Shown here: in pieces, positions 44,161 through 54,800 of the stretch | How positions within the stretch are numbered: the stretch's first letter is position 1 | Layout: each line of letters begins with the position of its first letter | Assembly (NCBI RefSeq): GCF_014203755.1 | Contig: NZ_JACHJS010000001.1 | Span: 2,542,001-2,606,000 of the forward strand | Length of the DNA: 64,000 bases | Direction: 5' to 3' | Source of the DNA: Saccharothrix violaceirubra | GTDB lineage: Bacteria; Actinomycetota; Actinomycetes; Mycobacteriales; Pseudonocardiaceae | Translations under genes and position numbers: made by a program | The notes under the pieces: model-generated | The model's input: the letters and a program-made list of their open reading frames with translations, nothing else | Told to the model about the DNA's origin: nothing | The model's database searches: none

Positions 44161-45405
44161 GTGCGCGAAAAAGCGGTGAAGGAAGGCGAAACACAGGCGG
44201 TGACCAGGCCCGGCGACCTGGCGATGGTCCGGGCGTTGGCACCGGTCCTGCTCGCTTCGGCGGTGAGCCTGCTGCCTTATACGGTCTACGGCACGTTCTT
44301 GGTGGCCATCGCCCACGACACCGGCGGCGGCATCGCCGCGGTCGGCGGCCTGCGCGGACTGGGCGGGCTGGCCGCGCTGGCGGTCGGCGCGCTCGTCGCG
44401 CCGTTGCTGGACCGGCTGCCCAGGATGCGCGTGGCGGCGATCGGCCTGGCGCTGATCGCGCTCGGGTCGCTGGTCGGCGCGCTCGCGGAGTTCCTGGCGT
44501 TGGTGGTGTTCTCGCTCGTCCTGGGCGCGGGCATGGCGGTCCTCTCGCCCGCGCTCGGCGCGGCGGCGGCCGACCGGTTCGGCGGGGGACCGGCGGCCGG
44601 CCGCGCGGCCACGCTGGTCAACGCCGCCCAGTCGGCGACCGTGATGCTGGCCGCGCCGCTGGTCGTGGCACCCGCGCTGCTGTGGGGGTGGCGGGGCGAC
44701 CTGCTCGCCCTCGCGGTGCTCGCGCTGGCGCTGGCGGTGTGGTTCCTGCGCGACCGGACGCCACCGCCGGGCACGGACGTGCGGCTGGGCTACCTGGCGT
44801 CGTTCCGCGCCCTGGTCGACCTGCGGCCCCTGCTGCTGGTGGCGTTCCTGCGCAACGCGACGTTCATGGGCTACCTGTCCTATCTCGCCGCGCTCTACGA
44901 CCGCTACCACCTGTCGGCCGGGCAGTTCGCGGCGGTGTGGACGCTCAGCGGCGCCTCGTTCTTCGCGGGCAACCTGACCGCCGGACGGCTCGTGGGCCGG
45001 CGGGTGCGGGCCGACCGGCTGCTGACCGGGTCGTGCGTGGTGGTCGCGCTCGGCGTGACCGGGATCTTCTTCAGCCCGTGGGTGTGGTCGGCGGCGGCGT
45101 GCTCGGCGGTGATCGCGTTCACCAGCTCGATGGCGATGGCGAGCGTCGTGGTGCTGATCGTCGACCGCGCGCCGACCGGGCTGCGCGGTGCCGCGCTCGG
45201 CGTGAACGGCGCGGCGAACAGCGTCGGCGTGTTCGCGGGCGCGGCGGCGGGCGGTGTCGGCCTGGCCGTCGGCGGCTTCCCGGGCATGGCCGCCGTGTTC
45301 GGCACGATCGGTGCGGTCGCGGTCGTGACGTCCCATCGGTTTTCCCGAAAGGTGGGAATTTCACACACGTCCGGGAACCACGCCACCGCCGCACCCGACC
45401 TGTAG
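44161..45405 (+). CDS. MFS transporter
   Basis: A 414-residue, 12-helix permease of the arabinose/chloramphenicol-efflux type (LLPYTVYGTFLVAIAHDTGG, LDRLPRMRVAAIGLALIALG). GTG start. It faces the P450 gene and heads the rightward series of biosynthetic and transport genes; a perfect 18-nt palindrome follows its stop. Likely an exporter of the cluster product. Confidence 0.86.
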   Translation: MREKAVKEGETQAVTRPGDLAMVRALAPVLLASAVSLLPYTVYGTFLVAIAHDTGGGIAAVGGLRGLGGLAALAVGALVAPLLDRLPRMRVAAIGLALIALGSLVGALAEFLALVVFSLVLGAGMAVLSPALGAAAADRFGGGPAAGRAATLVNAAQSATVMLAAPLVVAPALLWGWRGDLLALAVLALALAVWFLRDRTPPPGTDVRLGYLASFRALVDLRPLLLVAFLRNATFMGYLSYLAALYDRYHLSAGQFAAVWTLSGASFFAGNLTAGRLVGRRVRADRLLTGSCVVVALGVTGIFFSPWVWSAAACSAVIAFTSSMAMASVVVLIVDRAPTGLRGAALGVNGAANSVGVFAGAAAGGVGLAVGGFPGMAAVFGTIGAVAVVTSHRFSRKVGISHTSGNHATAAPDL

Positions 45406-45412
45406 GGCTGGA

Positions 45413-45430
45413 CCCCGCGCCGGCGCGGGG
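45413..45430. other. GC palindrome after the MFS gene
   Basis: CCCCGCGCCGGCGCGGGG, a perfect 18-nt dyad 8 nt after the MFS stop and 17 nt before the methyltransferase start. It could attenuate or terminate MFS transcription, leaving the downstream operon partly dependent on its own promoter. Confidence 0.5.
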
Positions 45431-45447
45431 GGAGCCGAGCGGGCGGG

Positions 45448-46194
45448 GTGTGCATGCACTGGTACGAGGACGACGGGCTGTGGGTCGGGTTCGCCGACGT
45501 CATGTTCCCGGCCCGGCGGGTGGCCGAGGCCGCCCGCCTGGTGGCCGAGTCGCCGCTGCTGCGGACGGACCCCGGCGCCAGGGTGCTGGACCTGGCCTGC
45601 GGCCCCGGGTTCCACGTCGTGCCGCTGGCCCGCGCGGGCGCGGACGTGACGGGTGTCGACCTCAGCACCGCGATGCTCGACCGCGCGGCGAAGGCGTGCG
45701 CCGAGGCCGGTGTCACCGCCCGACTGGTCCGGGCCGACATGCTGCACCACGTCGAGCCGGACACGTACGACCTGGTCGTGAACATGTACACGTCGTTCGG
45801 CTACTTCACCGACCCCGGCGACAACCTGGCCGTGCTGCGCAACGCGCACGACTCGTTGGTGCCGGGCGGGAAGCTCGTGCTGGACATGATGGGCAAGGAG
45901 ATCTTCGCGGGCTGGGTCGGGCGTCCCCAGGCGGTGGACGTCGAGGGCGGCACGGCGTTCCTGCGCGACACCGTGCTCGACGACTGGACGCGGGTGCGCA
46001 CGGACTGGACGCTCGTGCGCGGCGACGAGGTGCGGCGGGCGAGCATCGTCTCGGCGCTCTACAGCGCCGCCGAGTTACGGGCGTTGTTCGAGACTGCCGG
46101 GTTCGGCGAGGTCGAGGTGTACGGCGACTTCGACCTGTCGCCGTACGACAACCACGCCCGGCGGCTGATCGTGCGCGGCACTCGTGTCGGATGA
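45448..46194 (+). CDS. SAM-dependent methyltransferase (class I)
   Basis: About 248 residues with motif I VLDLACGPGFHVVPLA (about 50-65), the acidic end of strand 2 in VTGVDLS, and motif post-I MLHHVEPDTYDLVVNM. The target is unknown. GTG is taken as start; an ATG two codons later (MHWYEDD) is equally good behind GGGCGGGG. Its 3' end overlaps the permease gene by 11 nt, so it is the first gene of the transporter/PLP/ATP-grasp operon. Confidence 0.87.
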   Translation: MCMHWYEDDGLWVGFADVMFPARRVAEAARLVAESPLLRTDPGARVLDLACGPGFHVVPLARAGADVTGVDLSTAMLDRAAKACAEAGVTARLVRADMLHHVEPDTYDLVVNMYTSFGYFTDPGDNLAVLRNAHDSLVPGGKLVLDMMGKEIFAGWVGRPQAVDVEGGTAFLRDTVLDDWTRVRTDWTLVRGDEVRRASIVSALYSAAELRALFETAGFGEVEVYGDFDLSPYDNHARRLIVRGTRVG

Positions 46195-47227
46195 GTCCCG
46201 GAGCCTCACGCTTCCCCTGCTGGTGCTGACGGTCGTGCTGCTGGTCTCGATCGTGGTCGGCATCGCGCTCGGACCGACGACGGTGCCGCTGCCGGACGTG
46301 CTGTCGTTCCTCTGGAAGGCCGTCACCGGCGGCACGATCCGGCCCGACGAGGTCACCGGCTACTCGATCGTGTGGCACGTGCGCGCACCGCGCGTGCTGC
46401 TCGCGGCCGTCGTCGGCGCCGGGCTCAGCGTCGTCGGCGTGGCCGTGCAGGCGTTGGTGCGCAACGCGTTGGCGGACCCGTTCGTGCTGGGCATCTCCTC
46501 GGGTGCGTCCGTGGGTGCCACGGCCGTGGTGGTGTTCGGCGTGTTCTCCGGGCTCGGCGTGCTGGCGCTGTCCACGGCCGCGTTCCTGGGCGCGTTGGGC
46601 GCGACCGTGCTGGTGTACGTGACCGCGCGCAGCCGCCTCGGGCTCACGCCGTTGCGGCTGGTGCTGACCGGGGTCGCGCTGGCGTACGCGTTCCAGGCCG
46701 TGATGAGCGTGCTGGTGTTCCTCTCGCCCAACGGCCAGTCCGCGCAGACCGTGCTGTTCTGGCTGCTGGGCAGCCTCGGCGCGGCCACCTGGTCGTCCTT
46801 GCCGCTGGCTCTGGTCGGGGTGTTGGTGGCGGTCGTCGTGCTGCTGCGCAACGGGACCGCGCTGGACGTGCTCTCGTTGGGCGACGAGACCTCCGCGAGC
46901 CTGGGCTTCGACGCGACCCGCCTGCGCCGGTGGCTGTTCCTGCTCACGGCCGTGGTCACCGGACTGCTGGTGGCGGTCAGCGGCGCCATCGGATTCGTCG
47001 GCCTGGTGCTGCCGCACGTGGTGCGCATGGTCGTCGGCTCGGGGCACCGGCGGGTGCTGGCCGTGTCGCCGCTCGCCGGGGCGGTGTTCCTGGTGTGGGT
47101 GGACGTCGTGGCCCGCACGCTGGTCGCGCCCGAGGAGTTGCCGCTGGGCGTGATCACCGCGCTGATCGGCGTGCCGGTGTTCGTCGTGGTGATGCGGCGG
47201 CGTGGCTACGCGTTCGGGGGTGCGTGA
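46184..47227 (+). CDS. FecCD-family iron-siderophore ABC permease
   Basis: A 347-residue permease with about nine to ten membrane segments and the FecCD hallmarks RAPRVLLAAVVGAGLSVVGVAVQALVRNALADPFVLGISSGAS (split here by region), GLVLPHVVRM and PLAGAVFLVWVDVVART. It forms the channel for a ferric-siderophore, heme or cobalamin-type substrate. Single permease gene, so a homodimer is likely. Overlaps genes on both sides. Confidence 0.93.
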   Translation: MSDESRSLTLPLLVLTVVLLVSIVVGIALGPTTVPLPDVLSFLWKAVTGGTIRPDEVTGYSIVWHVRAPRVLLAAVVGAGLSVVGVAVQALVRNALADPFVLGISSGASVGATAVVVFGVFSGLGVLALSTAAFLGALGATVLVYVTARSRLGLTPLRLVLTGVALAYAFQAVMSVLVFLSPNGQSAQTVLFWLLGSLGAATWSSLPLALVGVLVAVVVLLRNGTALDVLSLGDETSASLGFDATRLRRWLFLLTAVVTGLLVAVSGAIGFVGLVLPHVVRMVVGSGHRRVLAVSPLAGAVFLVWVDVVARTLVAPEELPLGVITALIGVPVFVVVMRRRGYAFGGA

Positions 47228-48036
47228 TGGACGCGCTCCCGCTCTCACTGGCCGACGTGTCCGTGGAGATCGCGGGTGCCACGCTGGTGCGTGCGCTGCG
47301 GTTGGACGTGCGGCGCGGCGAGGTCGTCGGGCTGCTCGGACCCAACGGCAGCGGCAAGTCCACCGCGCTGCGGTGCGTCTACCGGGCGTTGAAGCCGACA
47401 TCCGGCGCCGTGCTGCTCGACGGCGAGGACCTGGCCGGGCGCGGGTTGCGCGAGACCGCGACCCGGATCGCCGCGCTGACCCAGGACAACCGGGCCGAAC
47501 TCGACTTCACCGTCGAGGAGGTCGTGGCCCTGGGCCGGGCCCCGCACCAGGGCGGCAACCTGCGGCTGAGCGCGCGGGAACGTGAGCTGTGCCGGGAGGC
47601 GTTGCGGCGCATGGACGTCACGCACCTGGCCAAGCGCAGCGTGCTCACCCTGTCCGGCGGCGAACGGCAACGCGTGCTCGTCGCCCGCGCCCTGGTACAG
47701 GAACCGGCCGTGCTCGTGCTCGACGAGCCGACCAACCACCTGGACGTGCGCCACCAGGTCGAACTGCTGCGGTTCCTGCGCGACTGCGGGCTCACCGTCC
47801 TGGTCGCGCTGCACGACCTCAACCTGGCCGCCGCCGTGTGCCACCGGATCGCGCTGCTCAAGGAGGGCGCGCTGGTGGCGTGCGGCAAACCCGCCGAGGT
47901 GCTCGCGCCGGACATGGTCCGCGTGGTGTTCGGCGTGGAGGTGACGCCGGTCGTCCACCCGGAGACCGGCGTGCCGCAACTGCTCTACGACGTGCCGGTG
48001 GACGGCACCGCGACGGCCGAGGGGAACACGTCATGA
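47227..48036 (+). CDS. FecE/FepC-family ABC ATPase
   Basis: A 269-residue ATPase: Walker A GPNGSGKST, Q-loop ALTQDNRAELDFTVEEVV, signature LSGGERQRVLVARAL, Walker B VLVLDEPTNHLD and the H-loop ALHDLNLAA. It energises the adjacent FecCD permease. Its ATG overlaps the permease stop by one base, and its TGA overlaps the binding-protein ATG. Confidence 0.94.
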   Translation: MDALPLSLADVSVEIAGATLVRALRLDVRRGEVVGLLGPNGSGKSTALRCVYRALKPTSGAVLLDGEDLAGRGLRETATRIAALTQDNRAELDFTVEEVVALGRAPHQGGNLRLSARERELCREALRRMDVTHLAKRSVLTLSGGERQRVLVARALVQEPAVLVLDEPTNHLDVRHQVELLRFLRDCGLTVLVALHDLNLAAAVCHRIALLKEGALVACGKPAEVLAPDMVRVVFGVEVTPVVHPETGVPQLLYDVPVDGTATAEGNTS

Positions 48037-49028
48037 TCCTGTCCCGCCCGACCGCACTGCTCGCCGCGGCGGTGGTGCTGACCGCGTGCGGCGCGAAGGT
48101 CGAATCGGCTCCGCCCGGCGAGACCGCGCCCCAGGAGGTCACGGTCGTCAACTGCGGCCGTGAGGTCACGTACCCGGTGCCGCGGCGCGCGGTGTCGTAC
48201 GACGTGTCCGGCTCCGAGAAGGTGTTCGCACTGGGCCTGGGTCCCCGGCTGCGCGGCTACGTCATGAACGCGCTGGGCGACCCGTCCATCGCGGGCTCGC
48301 CGTGGAAGGACCAGTACGCCTCGGTCGAGCGGCTGGGCACGTCCCGCGTGACCAAGGAGATCCTCGTCGAGGCCAAGGCCGACTGGGTGATCGCGGGCTG
48401 GAACTCCGGGTTCAGCGAGGAGCGCGGCATCACGCCCAAGCTGCTCGACCAGCTCGGCATCCGCAGCTACCTGCACACCGAGACGTGCTGGGAGTTCCCG
48501 GACGCCAAGCAGGACGTGAACCCGATCGAGGCCCTCTACACCGACCTGCGCAACCTCGGCGACATCTTCCAGGTCCGGCCGAGGGCCGACGAACTGGTGA
48601 AGGAGTTGCAGGACCGGTTCGCCAAGGTCCGCGCCACGGCACCCAAGGACAAGCCGCCGGTCAAGGTGTTCGTCTACGACTCCGGCACCGACCAGCCCTA
48701 CACCTCCGGGCGGCACGCCGCGCCGAACGAGATCATCGCGGCGGCGGGCGGGCGCAACATCTTCGACACCCTGGAGGACGGGTGGGGCGCGGTCGGCTGG
48801 GAGCCGGTCGTGCAGAGCGCGCCCGAGGTGATCGTGATCGTGGACTGGGCCGGGCAGACCGGCCAGGAGAAGATCGACTACCTGAAGGGCCTGCCGCAGC
48901 TGGCGAACGTGCCCGCGGTGCGCGACAACCGGTTCCACATCCTGTCGTACGGCGACCTGGTCAGCGGTCCGCGCAACGCCCAGGGCGCCGAGTCCCTGGC
49001 GGGCTACCTGCGGTCCATCGGGCGGTGA
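48033..49028 (+). CDS. Iron-siderophore-type substrate-binding lipoprotein
   Basis: A 331-residue FecB/FhuD-type binding protein with a lipoprotein signal (LLAAAVVLTAC, lipobox LTAC) and the two-lobe fold joined by a long helix (LRNLGDIFQVRPRADELVKE). Motifs such as EKVFALGLGPRLRGYVMN and ADWVIAGWNSGF fit ferric-siderophore binders. It completes the importer with the two genes upstream. Coupled to the PLP gene by GTGA overlap. Confidence 0.92.
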   Translation: MILSRPTALLAAAVVLTACGAKVESAPPGETAPQEVTVVNCGREVTYPVPRRAVSYDVSGSEKVFALGLGPRLRGYVMNALGDPSIAGSPWKDQYASVERLGTSRVTKEILVEAKADWVIAGWNSGFSEERGITPKLLDQLGIRSYLHTETCWEFPDAKQDVNPIEALYTDLRNLGDIFQVRPRADELVKELQDRFAKVRATAPKDKPPVKVFVYDSGTDQPYTSGRHAAPNEIIAAAGGRNIFDTLEDGWGAVGWEPVVQSAPEVIVIVDWAGQTGQEKIDYLKGLPQLANVPAVRDNRFHILSYGDLVSGPRNAQGAESLAGYLRSIGR

Positions 49029-50083
49029 CCGCGGTGACCGAGCCGGTGGTGCACGAGCACGTCACGGACGCGGTGAAGACACCGGACCTGGTGCGGCTGG
49101 CGCCCAACGTCGTGCTGCTGAGGTTCGAGACGTTGAAGATCCACGCCGCGCTGGGCGCGGTCCGCGCACTGCTGGGCGCGGGCGTGGTGCGGCCCGGCCA
49201 GACCGTGGTCGACAGCTCCAGCGGCATCTACGCCGTGGCGCTGGCCATGGCGTGCCACCGCTACGGGTTACGATGCCACATCGTCGCGTCCACCACGGTC
49301 GACGTCACGATGCGCGCCCAGTTGGAGATCCTCGGCGTCACCGTCGACCAGATGCCGCCGTCGGACGATTTGCGGCTGGACCAGCGCCGCCGGGTGCTGC
49401 GCGTGCGGGAACTCGTCGAACGCCACCCGGACATGCACTGGATGCGCCAGTACCACGACCCGGTGCACTACCTCGGGTACGCGGAGGTGGCGGGTCTGGT
49501 GGCCGGGGCGCTGCCCGGGCCGCTGACCGTGGTGGGCAGCGTGGGCACCGGGTCCTCGACCGGCGGGCTGACGCGGTCGTTGCGCGAGCGGGGCGTGGAC
49601 ACGCGGCTCGTGGGCGTGCAGCCGTTCGGCAGCGTCACGTTCGGCAGCGAGCGGTTCACCGACCCGGACGCGATCATCGCGGGCATCGGCAGCGCGATCC
49701 CGTTCGACAACGTCCGGCACGCGCTCTACGACCGGGTGCACTGGCTGGACTTCCAGCACGCCATGGCCGCCACGGTCGCACTCCTGCGCGACCACGCCGT
49801 GTTCGCCGGGCTGTCCACGGGCGCGGCGCACCTGGCCGCCGGATGGGAGGCCGGCCGCGAGCCGGGCCGCACGCACGTGGTGATCGGCGCGGACACCGGA
49901 CACCGCTACACCGCGCGGGTCTTCGCCCGCCACCGCGAGGCGCTCGACCCGGCGGACCTCGCGCCCCGCGAGGTCGACGCCGTGGCGGACCTGTGCCCGC
50001 CGTGGTCCACAATGGACTGGCAGCGGCGTGCCTACGAACCGCTCGTGCCCGCGCAGGAACGACGTAAGGACCCGGTGTCGTGA
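49025..50083 (+). CDS. Fold-type II PLP-dependent enzyme (cysteine-synthase/SbnA-like)
   Basis: A 352-residue protein of the beta-replacement PLP family: RFETLKIHAALGAVRALLGA carries the probable Schiff-base Lys, VVDSSSGIYAVALAMACHRYG replaces the usual SSGNTGIALA, and GSVGTGSSTGGLTRSLRERG is the phosphate-binding loop. The family includes SbnA-type enzymes that make diaminopropionate precursors. Its position after a siderophore importer and before an ATP-grasp ligase suggests supply of an unusual amino acid, but the substrate is not fixed by sequence. Confidence 0.82.
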   Translation: MTAVTEPVVHEHVTDAVKTPDLVRLAPNVVLLRFETLKIHAALGAVRALLGAGVVRPGQTVVDSSSGIYAVALAMACHRYGLRCHIVASTTVDVTMRAQLEILGVTVDQMPPSDDLRLDQRRRVLRVRELVERHPDMHWMRQYHDPVHYLGYAEVAGLVAGALPGPLTVVGSVGTGSSTGGLTRSLRERGVDTRLVGVQPFGSVTFGSERFTDPDAIIAGIGSAIPFDNVRHALYDRVHWLDFQHAMAATVALLRDHAVFAGLSTGAAHLAAGWEAGREPGRTHVVIGADTGHRYTARVFARHREALDPADLAPREVDAVADLCPPWSTMDWQRRAYEPLVPAQERRKDPVS

Positions 50084-51273
50084 GCATCGTGCTGCTGGAG
50101 TTCCTGTCCTTCGGCCTCGGTCGGCTCGCCGAGGCGGCCGAGGCGCTGGACGAGGAACTGGTCCTGTTCACCGCGCACCGGCCGCTGTACGCGCACGAGC
50201 TGGCGACCGTGCCGCCGGACCGCGTGCGCGTGGTGGACATCGACACCACCGACACCGCGAAGTGCGAGGCCGCCGCCCGTGACCTGCCCGACCTGCGCGG
50301 CCTGATCAGCTCGACGGACACGTGGGCGGCGCCCGGTGCCGACCTCGCGGCGCGACTGGGCCTGCCCGGTCCGGACCCGGCGGCGGTGCGCGTGCTGCGG
50401 GACAAGGCGGCCGTCCGCGCCCGGCTGTACGAGCACGGTCTGAGCCGGGGTGTGGCCGTGCCCCCGCACGAGGCGGCGTCGCTCGGCTTCCCGTTGGTGG
50501 TCAAGGACTCCGCGGGCACGTCGTCGCGCGCGGTGTGGGTGGTGCGCGACGACGCCGAACTCGCCGAGGTGCTGGCGCGCGCCGCCGATGTGCCGCTCAA
50601 GGGCGATCTGCTGGCCGAACCGTACTTCGCCGGGCCGCTCTACAGCGCCGAGACGATCACGTGGGAGGGGCGGACGCGGCTGCTCGGCGTGACCAGCCGG
50701 CACCTGTCGCCCGAACCGCTGCGGCGCGAGGAGAACTCGTCGTTCCCGGTCGTCCTCCCGCAGGACGAGCACGGCGCGCTGGTGGACTGGATCTCGCGGG
50801 TCCTCGCGGCGGCGGGCCACGGGCGCGGGTTCGCGCACACCGAGTTCGTGTGGACCGTCGACGGCCCCGAGGTGGTCGAGATCAACGCCCGGATCGGCGG
50901 CGCGCTGGTCGGCGAGGCCCTGTGCACGGCGTTGGCCACCAACGTCTACACCGCGCTGGTCGAGGTGGCGCTGGGCCGCGAACCCGACCTGCTGACCGCG
51001 CCCCTGGGCACCGGGCCCGCGGTGGCGTTCCAGGCGCTCTACCCGACCACGACCGGCGTGCTCGACGGGTGGACCGGACTCGACCGGCTGGCCGGGCTGC
51101 CCGGCTCGCCGCGCTGGTTCCCGACCACGACGCCGGGCGCGGTCGTCGAACACTTGGAGGACCAGCGCGGCTGCACCGGAATCGTCCTGGTGGAAGGGCC
51201 GACCGCCGAGTTGGCGCTGCATCGCGCGGCGGCGGCCGGAAATGTGATCGGGCACACCGTACGGGCGGGCTGA
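50080..51273 (+). CDS. ATP-grasp ligase
   Basis: A 397-residue ATP-grasp protein: an N-terminal Rossmann-like domain, LVVKDSAGTSSRAVWVV (ATP-binding Lys and glycine loop, about 138-154), LLAEPYFAGPLYSAETI, and the metal-binding GPEVVEINARIGG near 265. Such enzymes join carboxylates to amines via acyl-phosphate, often forming amide bonds in peptide-like metabolites. It ends the six-gene operon and is followed by a strong terminator. With the PLP enzyme it could build an amino-acid conjugate. Confidence 0.88.
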   Translation: MSIVLLEFLSFGLGRLAEAAEALDEELVLFTAHRPLYAHELATVPPDRVRVVDIDTTDTAKCEAAARDLPDLRGLISSTDTWAAPGADLAARLGLPGPDPAAVRVLRDKAAVRARLYEHGLSRGVAVPPHEAASLGFPLVVKDSAGTSSRAVWVVRDDAELAEVLARAADVPLKGDLLAEPYFAGPLYSAETITWEGRTRLLGVTSRHLSPEPLRREENSSFPVVLPQDEHGALVDWISRVLAAAGHGRGFAHTEFVWTVDGPEVVEINARIGGALVGEALCTALATNVYTALVEVALGREPDLLTAPLGTGPAVAFQALYPTTTGVLDGWTGLDRLAGLPGSPRWFPTTTPGAVVEHLEDQRGCTGIVLVEGPTAELALHRAAAAGNVIGHTVRAG

Positions 51274-51308
51274 CGGTTTCGGTCGGCACGAATCGAGACA
51301 GGCGCACG

Positions 51309-51345
51309 AGTCGGCGCCCGCTTCCGCCGGAAGCGGGCGCCGACT
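51309..51345 (+). terminator. Strong hairpin terminator
   Basis: Perfect 17-nt arms (AGTCGGCGCCCGCTTCC and its complement) with loop GCC, 35 nt after the ATP-grasp stop. It separates the importer/PLP/ATP-grasp operon from the indigoidine-type synthetase, which therefore needs its own promoter. Confidence 0.8.
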
Positions 51346-51634
51346 TGCGGTAAGGGGCTGTTCCGGCTGGTCCGCCGGGGCTATCGGCAGGGCATCCGAC
51401 CTCTTTCCGGGGACGATTCGAGACCGGGTCCGGACACGGTCCGTGACTTCGGTGCGGAGTGGAAAACCGAAGGTCGCAGGACGGGCCGGCCGGTCGTGAC
51501 GTGCCGTGTGCGGATACCTCGGAAAACACCACAATATGCTGTCGGTTTGCTGTCGATTTCGATCCCGGGCATCGGAAAGGCGAATCGCGGCTGGAAATAG
51601 GCCGTGCCCGGCCGCCGTTCGGCTCCTGTCGACC

Positions 51635-51663
51635 TTGACGATCACAGGACGGTTAACTACCTT
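51635..51663 (+). promoter_or_regulatory. Candidate sigma70-type promoter for the synthetase gene
   Basis: TTGACG, 17-bp spacer, TACCTT, located 157 nt before the preferred start of the indigoidine-type NRPS and downstream of the terminator. The surrounding 51346-51819 gap is non-coding and AT-richer near 51530-51720. Confidence 0.5.
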
Positions 51664-51819
51664 CTGGTCCGGGTCGATCTGCCACTGTTTGTCAAGTCGA
51701 CGCCGATTCGCGTACCCGTTCCTCCCTGCCGCGTTCCTCCGCTTGACGGAAGGATTCGCCGAATGCGCGATACGGGACGCGTGAACACTTTCCACGTGAG
51801 AACGGACCTGGGGTCACCA

Positions 51820-54800
51820 ATGGAAACTTCGGTCGATGAAACGCCGACACCCGGCAGCGCGGGTCCCGGTCCCGGCACGCTGCCCGAGTTGCTCCGGGAG
51901 CACGCCCGGCGGCAGCCCGACGAACCCGCCGTGATCGCCGGGGCGGACACCCTCACCCGTCGTGAACTCGATACCCGTGCCGCCGCCGTGGCCGCCCACC
52001 TGCGCGCGCTCGGCGTGGGGCCCGACGACGTCGTCGGGCTGTACGTCGAGCCGTCGCCGGACATGGTCGTCGGCACGTGGGGCATCCTCACCGCCGGCGC
52101 CGCGTACCTGCCGCTCGCCCCCGAGTACCCGGAGGACCGGGTGCGCTACATGGTGGAGGACTCGGGCGTCGACGTCGTGCTGACCCAGCCGCACCTGCGC
52201 GGGCGGCTCGCCGGGCTGGCCGTGCCCGGACTGCGCGTGGTCACGCTCGACGAGGTCGACCCGGACGCCCGTGCCACCCCCGACGACTTCGCCGGCGGAA
52301 ACCTCGCCTACGTCATCTACACCTCCGGCACGACCGGCCGGCCCAAGGGCGTGGCGATCGAGCACCGGGCGATCGTGAGCCAACTGGAGTGGCTGCGCGC
52401 GGAGATCGGTATCGACGACACGAAAACCGTGCTGCGCAAGACGCCCATGAGTTTCGACGCCGCGCAGTGGGAACTGCTCGCGCTCGCATGCGGCAGCCGG
52501 ATCGTGGTGGGCGCGAAGGACGTCTACCGCGACCCGTCCGGTCTGATCGAGACGATCATCACCCACGACGTGACGACGCTCCAGTGCGTGCCGACCCTGT
52601 TGCAGGCACTGGTCGACGACGACCTGTTCACCCAGTGCACCTCGCTCACCCAGGTGTTCAGCGGCGGCGAGGCGTTGTCCAAGAAGCTCGCGTCCCGCTT
52701 CCTGGAGGTGCTGCCCGACTGCGAACTGGTGAACCTCTACGGGCCCACCGAGTGCACGATCAACGCCTCCACGCAGCGGGTCGACGCCGAGTACGTCCGG
52801 ACCTGCGCGAACGTGATCGCGATCGGCACCCCGGTCGCCGGCACCACGTTCCACATCCTCGACGAACGGCAGCGGCCCGCGCCCTCGGGCGAGCTGTACA
52901 TCGGTGGACGCCAGCTCGCGCGCGGCTACCTGCACCGCCCCGAGCAGACCGCCGAACGGTTCCCCACGCTCCCGCTCGGACCCGGCGGCACGCCGCTGCG
53001 CGTCTACCGCACCGGCGACCTCGCCCGGTGGAACGACGACGGCACCGCCCAGTTCACCGGGCGGATCGACGGCCAGGTGAAGCTGCGCGGCCACCGCGTC
53101 GAACTGGACGAGGTGCGGCTGGCGATCGAGAACCACGACTGGGTCAGGAGCGCGGGCGTGCTGGTGCGCACGGACCCGCGCACCGGACACCGCAACCTGG
53201 TCGCGGCCGTCGAGCTGAACCCGCGCGAGGCCGCGCTGATGGACCAGGGCAGCCACGGCTCGCACCACCAGTCCAAGGCCGGCCGCGTGCAGGTGCGGGC
53301 CCAGCTCGCGAACCTGGGCGTGCGGACCGACCTGGAACTGGCCGGGCTCCCGGCCGTCGACCTGCCCGGCCGGGAGGAGACGCCGGAGCAGCGGCGGTTC
53401 GCGTTCGCGCGCAAGACCTACCGGTTCTACGACGGCGACCCGGTCGACGTGGCGGCCGTCCGGCGTCTGTTCGAGAGGCCGGAGCGCGAGGTCGAGTCCC
53501 GCCCGCTCGACGGGCTCGGCCTGGCCGACCTCGGGGTGCTGCTGCGCAACCTCGGGCCGTTCCACAGCCCGGACCGGTTGCTGCCCAAGTACTCCTACGC
53601 CTCGCCGGGCGCGTTATACGCCGTGCAGACGTTCATCGAGGCACGTGGTGTCGCCGGATTGCCCGCAGGCCACTACTACCTGCACCCCGTACGACACCGG
53701 CTGGTACGCGTGACCGACCTCGATCCGGGTGCGGAGCCGGTGCTGCGGCTGCACCTGGTCGGCAAGCGGTCCGCGATCGAGTCGGTGTACCGCACCAACG
53801 TCGTCGAGGTGCTGGAGTTCGAGGCCGGGCACCTGCTCGGCATGCTCGACGAGGTGTTGCCCGCGCACGGCCTCGGCGTCGGCGCGGGCACGAGAGAGCC
53901 CGACGTCATGGCCGTCCTCGGCTGCGCGCCGGACCACGAATACCTGGCCACCTACGACGTGGTGCCGTTCGACCGGCGTCATCCGGCGGGACCGGTGGAC
54001 CGGTACGTGCAGGCGCACCCCGGCAAGGTCGCCGGTCTCGCGGCGGGGCAGTACCGGGTGTCCGACGGCGACTTCGACCGGGTCGCCGACGACCTGGTGC
54101 TGCGCAAGCACGTCGTCGCGATCAACCAGGCCGTGTACGACCGGGCGAGCGTCGGCGTCACGCTGACCGCCCGCGCGCACCCGGCGTGGTCGCGCTACCT
54201 CGACCTGGGCCGGGAACTCCAGCGGTTGCAGCAGAACGACGCCGGGTTCGGCCTGATGTCGTCGGGCTACAGCTCCGAGTCCGGCCACGACCTGGTGTCG
54301 CACAAGCGGTTGCGCGCGATCCTGCCCGGCGTCGGGCCGACGTACTTCGCCGTCGGCGGCCCGGTGAGCCGCGCGCAGGTCGAGAGCGAGGGCATGCGGG
54401 AGGACGCCGTCCACACCAAGGGCCCGGCCGAGCTGATCAAGCAGGACATCGCCACGTTCCTGCCGGACTACATGGTGCCCGGCCGCGTCGTCGTCGTGGA
54501 CCGGTTGCCGCTCTCGGCCAACGGCAAGGTCGACGTGAAGGCGTTGGCCGAGTCGGACGTGCTGGAGCAGGAGGCGGCCGAACGCGTCTTCGAGGCACCG
54601 CGCACCGAGACCGAACGGCTCGTCGCGCGGGCGTGGGCGAAGGTCATGAAGACCGAGGACGTGTCCGTGCACGACGAGTTCTTCGAACGCGGCGGCAACT
54701 CGCTGCTGGCCGTGATGCTCGTGCAGGAGGTCAACCGCACGCTCAACGTCGCGCTGCCGCTCCAGGTGATCTTCGACGAGTCGACGGTGGCGGGCCTGGC